This document shows, piece by piece, positions 59,174 to 64,000 of a stretch of DNA of 64,000 bases; position 1 is the first letter of the stretch; each line of letters starts with the position of its first letter. Both the position numbers and the translations under genes were made by a program. The notes below the pieces were generated by a model, which was not told the DNA's origin, ran no database searches, and was given only the letters and a program-made list of their open reading frames with translations. The DNA is from Myxococcales bacterium (GTDB lineage Bacteria; Myxococcota_A; Polyangia; Polyangiales; JADJMO01), in NCBI GenBank assembly GCA_016709545.1, contig JADJMO010000003.1, positions 496,001 to 560,000 of the forward strand, in the 5' to 3' direction.

Positions 59174-61608
59174 CGAGGTCGCGCCGTGCGGCCGCTGGGC
59201 GGCCGGCTCTCGGTGTCGCGGAGGAGGCCCTCGTCGTGATCCGGCGTGCGGTCGAGATCGCGCACGAGCCGGAACCCGGCCCTGGGCGTCGACTCCTGCA
59301 GACCGTAGCGACGCCGCGCGCGCAGCGAGCAGGTCTCGGGGGCATCGCGGTACGAGCCGCCGCGCGTGACCGCGCCCGTCGCGCGCGAGAGCGGCAGCGG
59401 CGCGTGGCCAGGCGTGACCCAGTCGGCGACGCCGCCCGCGAAGTCGAGCGCACCGTAGGGAGAGCAATCCACGGGGAACGAGCCGGACGGCATCGGTCGC
59501 GGCGGCCCCTCGCGCGACTCGCGGTGCAGGCAGTAGGCGCCGTCGAAGGCGTCGCCCCACGGATGGCGCCGGCCGTCCACACCGCCGCCGGCCTTCTGCC
59601 ACTCGATCTCGGTCGGCAGCCGGTAGGCGACGCGATCGCGGCGGGAGCGCCACGCCGCGTAGACCGAGGCGCTGTGGCCCGAGACGCCGAACACGGGCAG
59701 GGCGCGCAGCAGCTCGGTGTCGTCGCCGTACTCGGTGATGCGCAGCGGGACGAAGGAGTCGCCGTCCCACCGGAAGTAGGCCGCCTCGTCGAGGCCGCGC
59801 GGCGTGTGGTGGCGGGCGCGGCCCGGGAGCTCCTCGTGGGCCCACGCGAGGAACTCGAGGTACTCGCCGAAGGTCACCGGGCGGGCCTGGATCACGAACG
59901 TCGCGACCTCGACCTCCTGCACCTCGAGCCCGTCGCCGAGATCGACGAGCGCTTCGCCGCCGGGGACGAGCACTTCGCCGACCGAGGTGGCCGGCACCTT
60001 CGCGCGGTCGAACCCGACGGTCAGCGAGGCGTTGGGGCCCACGAAGATCGGACGATGGAGGGTCCCGCGCCCGCTCGTGAGCCGGAGGCGGTGCGAACCG
60101 ACCGGTACGCGGAGCGAGAGAGGGGGGCTGCCGAGCGAGCGCGCGCCGTCGATGACGAGGCGGCGATCGCGCGCGACGTAGGTCTCGAGCGAGACCTCGC
60201 ACGGCACGGGCCAGTCGAACGAGAGGGCCCCCGATTGCGCAGGGCCCTCGGGGCCGTCGTCGTCGTACTGGCGGACGAGCTCCCCGAAGTAGGCCTCGTC
60301 GAAGGCATCACGACGGCTCCGCGCGCGCTGGCGCTCGATCGCCCAGAGGTAGGCGAGACCCCGCCTCGCCTCGCGGTGCTCGGGCAGCTCGACCAGCGCT
60401 CGCTCGAAGGCGGACGCCGCCTCGCGCAGGGTGCTCGCGGCCATCGCGTCGAGCATCATCACGCGGTCCTCGGCGTCCCACACGCGCCGCTTCTCTTCGG
60501 GGGGCGCGAACGGTGGGACCTGCGCGCGGAGCTCGGCCACCTCGGCGACCCGCTCCCCACGGCTGTCGACGAAGTCGCGCAGGTCGGCGGTGAGCCGCTG
60601 ACCCTCGGCCACGAGCTGCTCCACCCGACGCCGGCGTTGCTCGAGCGCGGCGGTCCCCTCGAGGTGGGCCTCGACCGCGGCCGCGAAGGCGCGCACCGAG
60701 CCGTAGCGACGGTCCGGCTCGTGCGACAGGGCGCGCAGGACCACCTCGACGAGGCCCGCGACGCTCGGGCCCCGCGCCGAGAGGCGAGAGACGTCGACGC
60801 TGCCGTAGCCGCTGCCGGCGAGCAGCGAGGCGCGGGTGGCGTCGTCGTCGGGCAGCGCCGGCTCGAGGGCGAGCAGCTCGTAGAGCAGCGCTCCGAGCGC
60901 GAACACGTCGATGCGCCGATCGACGACGCCGCGGAAGGCCTCGTCGAACTGCTCGGGGGCCGCGTACCCGAGGGTGCCACCACGGTAGACGAGTGGCCCG
61001 TCGAGGTGATGGGCGAGGCCCCAGTCCACCACCACCACCTCGCCGTGGCTGCCGATCACCACGTTGGCGGGCTTGATGTCGCAGTGGGCGATGCCGCGGT
61101 CGTGCGCGAACTCGATGGCGTCGCAGACCGAGAGGAACACCCGCAAGAGGCGCCCGAGCGGGAAGTCGTGGTGCGCGTCCGGGTTGCCGCGCCGCAGATC
61201 GATCACGATCTGCTCGAGCGTGCGCGGCTCGAGCACGCGCATCACGTAGAACGGGGGCGACTCCGAGAGCTCGTAGACCGGGACGATGTTCGGGTGCTCG
61301 AGCCCTCCGAGGAGGCGCGCCTCGCGGGCGAGCAGGTCGGCGTACCGAGGGTCGTCGTGGCGCAGCAGCACCTTGATCGCGACCGCGCGGCCGAGGACGC
61401 GATCTTCGCACTCGAGCACCGCCCCGAGGCCACCCGAGCCGAGCACGCGACGGGGGACGTAACGCCCCGCCTCGTCGAGGGGGACCCCGAGGGGCACGTC
61501 GATCTGGCTGGGCTTGCCGGAGGGATCCTGCGGCAGCGTGGTGCGAGAGCGCGGCACCGGCGCCCCCTCTTCTTCGTGGCGAGACGGGCCGCGAGGCGGG
61601 TCGCTCAC
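59170..61608 (-). CDS. Ser/Thr protein kinase fused to a formylglycine-generating-enzyme (SUMF1)-like domain
   Basis: This 812-residue protein starts with GTG (VSDPPRGPSRHEEEGAPVPR), overlapping the FHA gene stop. The kinase domain (~35-310) has VLGSGGLGAVLECEDRV, VAIKVLLRHDD, the catalytic loop IAHCDIKPANVVI (Cys replacing Arg of HRD) and the DFG-equivalent VVDWGLAHH. A coiled linker follows. The C-terminal ~270 residues have FGE/SUMF1 motifs (ATFVIQARPVTFGEYLEFLA, RLPTEIEWQKAGGG, GGVADWV, AGFRLVRD). Such domains are found with kinases in myxobacteria (PknB-FGE types). The active-site Cys pair of true FGEs is not evident, so it may be a binding domain. Confidence 0.87.
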   Translation of the reverse strand: MSDPPRGPSRHEEEGAPVPRSRTTLPQDPSGKPSQIDVPLGVPLDEAGRYVPRRVLGSGGLGAVLECEDRVLGRAVAIKVLLRHDDPRYADLLAREARLLGGLEHPNIVPVYELSESPPFYVMRVLEPRTLEQIVIDLRRGNPDAHHDFPLGRLLRVFLSVCDAIEFAHDRGIAHCDIKPANVVIGSHGEVVVVDWGLAHHLDGPLVYRGGTLGYAAPEQFDEAFRGVVDRRIDVFALGALLYELLALEPALPDDDATRASLLAGSGYGSVDVSRLSARGPSVAGLVEVVLRALSHEPDRRYGSVRAFAAAVEAHLEGTAALEQRRRRVEQLVAEGQRLTADLRDFVDSRGERVAEVAELRAQVPPFAPPEEKRRVWDAEDRVMMLDAMAASTLREAASAFERALVELPEHREARRGLAYLWAIERQRARSRRDAFDEAYFGELVRQYDDDGPEGPAQSGALSFDWPVPCEVSLETYVARDRRLVIDGARSLGSPPLSLRVPVGSHRLRLTSGRGTLHRPIFVGPNASLTVGFDRAKVPATSVGEVLVPGGEALVDLGDGLEVQEVEVATFVIQARPVTFGEYLEFLAWAHEELPGRARHHTPRGLDEAAYFRWDGDSFVPLRITEYGDDTELLRALPVFGVSGHSASVYAAWRSRRDRVAYRLPTEIEWQKAGGGVDGRRHPWGDAFDGAYCLHRESREGPPRPMPSGSFPVDCSPYGALDFAGGVADWVTPGHAPLPLSRATGAVTRGGSYRDAPETCSLRARRRYGLQESTPRAGFRLVRDLDRTPDHDEGLLRDTESRPPSGRTARPR

Positions 61609-62825
61609 TTCGAGCCGTCGCCCTTCTTGGCCTTGGCGCGGAGGATGCGCGCGGCCTCCTTGTACGCTGGGGTCTCGGGGTGCTCCTTGGCGAGCTGCTC
61701 GTAGAGCTTCGCGGCGAGCTCGTCCTGTCCGGCAGCGACCGCGTCGACGGCCTCGCGCTCGGTCGTCTTCTTGGCCGGGTCGGTCTTCGGGCTGCCAGGC
61801 GCGCTGGCGCTGGGGGCGGGGACCGTCGCGGGAACGGAGGGCACGGGCGGCGGGCTTCCCGACGTGGAGGGCGGCGGCGCGGTGTTCGACGGCGGCGGGT
61901 CGGGGTCGTCGACGGGAGGCTTCTTCTTTTTCTTGGGTTTCGGATCGTCGTCGTCCTCGGTGGTCGAGGCCGACGCCGAAGCCGACGCGGCGGGCTTCTG
62001 CTTGGCGCGCGGGGCGGGGTCGTCCTCGAACCCGTAGAAGACCATCACGAAGGCGAGGGGCAGGAGCAGCAGGATGATCTTCTTGACCACCGAGGTCTCG
62101 CGCCACGCCTGGGCGAGCTTGCTCGCGTCCTTGCGGATGGCGGGCTTGGTGGTCGTCTGCAGGTGGGGCGGGACGTCGTCGGGAGGCGGTGGCGGGGGCG
62201 GAGGCGGAGCCGCGAACGGAGCCGCGAACGGCGTGGGCGCGGGCCCGAACGCCTCCGGTCCCATCACCGGCGGCGCGGCGGGCGGCGCCGGCCTCGCGCC
62301 GAGGTCGGGCGTCGGCTTGCGGCTGCCGAGCATGCGCGCGGCCGTGGGCACGGGCAGCGCGCGGGTCGCCTCCTCGTCGAAATTCGGCACCTCGATGTGC
62401 CCCGTGGCCTCGTCGTCGTCGTGCGCGGCGGGCATCTGCATCCGCGTCGGCGCGTCCTCGCCGAACGGGGTCGGGGTGCGCCCGCGGGGCATCGGCGCCG
62501 CGCCCGCGCTGGCCTGGGACAGCGCGCAGAACACGAGCCGCGCGTCGCCGATGGCGAGGGTGCTCGAGGGAGCGACCGCGGTCCACTCGGTGCCCACCAC
62601 CCGACCGTTCACCTTCACGAGGCGATCCGGCACCGCGCTCTGCACGTGGAGCTGCTGGCCGTCGAAGTAGACGAAGGCGTGCACCTCGTCCATGCCATCG
62701 GCGTCGACGCGCCAGTCGGCCGCGGTGCCGATCGAGAGCGGCGGCAGCTCCTGGCCCGACTCCAGGGTCAGGTAGCGCGGGTCGCCGCTGCCGCGCCGGA
62801 TCTCGAGCACGAACGGTTCGCTCAT
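61605..62825 (-). CDS. FHA-domain membrane protein
   Basis: This 406-residue protein starts MSEPFVLEIRRGSGDPRYLT. An FHA-like domain (~20-100) is followed by an Ala/Pro linker with a run of ten prolines, a membrane helix (~255-272; KKIILLLLPLAFVMVFYGF), an exported Ser/Pro/Lys-rich stretch, and a short TPR-like end (LAAKLYEQLAKEHPETPAYK). The expected phosphopeptide Arg/Ser signature is degenerate (LSIGTAADWRVD). It probably recruits the adjacent kinase or a phosphorylated secretion component to the membrane. It overlaps cpaF by 4 nt. Confidence 0.8.
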   Translation of the reverse strand: MSEPFVLEIRRGSGDPRYLTLESGQELPPLSIGTAADWRVDADGMDEVHAFVYFDGQQLHVQSAVPDRLVKVNGRVVGTEWTAVAPSSTLAIGDARLVFCALSQASAGAAPMPRGRTPTPFGEDAPTRMQMPAAHDDDEATGHIEVPNFDEEATRALPVPTAARMLGSRKPTPDLGARPAPPAAPPVMGPEAFGPAPTPFAAPFAAPPPPPPPPPDDVPPHLQTTTKPAIRKDASKLAQAWRETSVVKKIILLLLPLAFVMVFYGFEDDPAPRAKQKPAASASASASTTEDDDDPKPKKKKKPPVDDPDPPPSNTAPPPSTSGSPPPVPSVPATVPAPSASAPGSPKTDPAKKTTEREAVDAVAAGQDELAAKLYEQLAKEHPETPAYKEAARILRAKAKKGDGSK

Positions 62826-63940
62826 GCGCCGCGTTGCTCCGCGGCCGCGTAGACCGCCGCCGGCAGGCCGAGCCCGTGCTCGTGCAGCTGCTCGACCGCG
62901 CGCGGCAGCACGCCGGTCGGCTCGAAGGTGGAGAGGATCTCGCCGTGCTCGGTCACGCCGTCGTGGCGCCGCAGGAAGATGTCCTGGGTGAGGTACTGGT
63001 TGGTCTCCTGATCGAAGCCGATCACCTCGGTGATGTGCGACACCTTGCGGGAGCCGTCCTGGTAGCGCGACACCTGCACGATGATGTTCACCGCCGACGC
63101 GAGCTGGATGCGCAGCGCGGTGAGGGGCATCTGCACGTCGCTCATCATCGCCATGGTCTCGAGGCGTGAGAGGGTGTCGCGGGGGTAGGTGGCGTGCAAG
63201 GTGGAGAGGCAGCCGCCGTGGCCGCTGGTCATGGCCTGGATGAGATCGAGCGCCTCGCCGCCGCGGATCTCGCCGACCACGATGCGGTCCGGGCGCATGC
63301 GCAGCGTCGCGCGGAACAGATCGCGGATGCTGACGAGGCCGCGGCCCTTCGGGTCGGGCGGGCGCGCCTCGAGCTGCACGACGTGCTGGCGCTGCAGCTG
63401 GACCTCGCGCGAGTCCTCGATCACGACCACGCGCTCGCCGTTCGGGATGAAGGACGAGAGCGCGTTGAGCATGCTCGTCTTGCCGCTGCCCGTGCCGCCG
63501 GCGATGAGCACGTTGAGCTTGGCGGCCACCAGGGCGTGCAGGGCGCTCGCCGCGTCCTCGGTGAGCGCGCCGAACCCGATGAGGCGCTGGACGGTGAGGG
63601 TCTCCTGGAAGAAGCGGCGGATGGCGACGTGCGGTCCGTCGGGCGCCGCGGGCGGGCAGATCGCCTCGATGCGCGACCCGTCGGGCAGGCGACCCTCGAG
63701 GATCGGGCGGTGCTCGTCGATGGACTTGCCGACGTACTGCGCCACGTTGCGCAGCGCGGCCATCAGCGCCTCACGGCTCGAGAATCGCGCGTCGGTGAGC
63801 TCGAGCTTGCCCCGCTTCTCGATGAAGATCTGGTCGGGACCGTTGATCATGACCTCGCTGACCGCGGGATCCTCGAGGTACCGGCGCACCGGACCGAAGA
63901 ACTGCAGCAGGGTCTCGGCGAAGACCTCGCGGGGGATCAC
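62822..63940 (-). CDS. CpaF/TadA-type secretion ATPase
   Basis: This 372-residue GspE-superfamily ATPase starts with GTG (MIPREVFAETLLQFFGPVRR). The N-terminal domain has VSEVMINGPDQIFIEKRG. Walker A is IAGGTGSGKTSMLNAL, the Asp box VVIEDSREV, Walker B RIVVGEIRGGEALDLIQAM and the His box GHGGCLSTLHA. It powers Tad pilus or related secretion. Other Tad genes (CpaE, TadB/C) are not in the window. Its start overlaps the upstream stop by GTGA. Confidence 0.93.
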   Translation of the reverse strand: MIPREVFAETLLQFFGPVRRYLEDPAVSEVMINGPDQIFIEKRGKLELTDARFSSREALMAALRNVAQYVGKSIDEHRPILEGRLPDGSRIEAICPPAAPDGPHVAIRRFFQETLTVQRLIGFGALTEDAASALHALVAAKLNVLIAGGTGSGKTSMLNALSSFIPNGERVVVIEDSREVQLQRQHVVQLEARPPDPKGRGLVSIRDLFRATLRMRPDRIVVGEIRGGEALDLIQAMTSGHGGCLSTLHATYPRDTLSRLETMAMMSDVQMPLTALRIQLASAVNIIVQVSRYQDGSRKVSHITEVIGFDQETNQYLTQDIFLRRHDGVTEHGEILSTFEPTGVLPRAVEQLHEHGLGLPAAVYAAAEQRGA

Positions 63941-64000
63941 GGCAGCTTCACCGGTCCGTCCTTCTTGACGTCCTTGCCGGGGAGCTTCTTCGGGTCTTCC
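63937..64000 (-). CDS. C-terminus of an upstream protein (partial)
   Basis: Only the last ~20 codons are inside the window. They read EDPKKLPGKDVKKDGPVKLP and stop with a TGA that overlaps the cpaF GTG. The gene runs beyond the right edge. The tail is Lys/Pro-rich and cannot be assigned. Confidence 0.5.
   Translation of the reverse strand, partial: EDPKKLPGKDVKKDGPVKLP

Overview
The window is high-GC DNA typical of a myxobacterium (phylum Myxococcota, probably Polyangia/Sorangiineae-like; this is inference). Support comes from a MYXO-CTERM-type sorting tail on the protein at 3439-4760, many short lipoproteins with Pro/Ala/Ser-rich linkers, a PilZ protein, eukaryotic-like Ser/Thr kinases, fused chemotaxis proteins and very large secreted proteins without obvious homologues. 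Genes are tightly packed. Many neighbours overlap by ATGA, GTGA or TGATG, and two convergent pairs share a CTAG stop.

Layout. 1-6.2 kb: a partial TldD peptidase, an SMC-like ATPase, two lipoproteins, a CHAP/thrombospondin-type-3 surface protein, a RAYT-type transposase and an IS481-family remnant. 6.2-14 kb, minus strand: ATP-grasp protein, endonuclease III, ScpB with a long acidic tail, CinA, two adjacent isocitrate dehydrogenase paralogues and an acyl-CoA synthetase. 14-18.6 kb, minus: a protease/TolB-propeller/beta-barrel fusion, a PilZ protein and RimI. 18.6-24.5 kb: a Ser/Thr kinase, EF-P, a solitary DNA methyltransferase, an Rpn-like nuclease, a lipoprotein, tRNA-Leu(UAA) and a coiled-coil membrane protein. 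24.7-27.9 kb: a small basic protein, a membrane protein and a porin.

27.9-37.2 kb is the most unusual part. Three consecutive genes encode large tandem AAA+ proteins of the ClpA/ClpC type, joined by 4-nt overlaps. Each has a degenerate first ATPase module, an intact second module without the usual aromatic pore loop, and its own N-terminal domain. I know of no described system with this arrangement.

37-47 kb: small proteins, secreted or lipid-anchored proteins of unknown function, an AlaX-type tRNA-editing protein, a FadL-like outer-membrane protein and a 1,310-residue exported protein. 47.3-49.6 kb: a partner-switching module (RsbU-like phosphatase divergent from a STAS-like protein and an RsbW-like ATPase). 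49.7-50.7 kb: MsrB and a DUF4303-like protein. 50.8-58.2 kb: a chemosensory operon (receptor, STAS protein, CheA, CheW, a CheR-CheD fusion and CheB), with no CheY in the cluster. 58.5-64 kb: a GPR1/FUN34/YaaH-type transporter, then a minus-strand operon with a CpaF-type secretion ATPase, an FHA membrane protein and a Ser/Thr kinase fused to a formylglycine-generating-enzyme-like domain.

Quality caveat. At least twelve genes, including core genes such as cheA, scpB, nth and tldD, are broken by apparent 1-2 nt indels, mostly in or beside short G or C runs. In every case where the full length is visible, correcting one small indel restores a multiple of three. I read this as sequencing or assembly error rather than mass pseudogenisation, and I give each gene its full repaired span.
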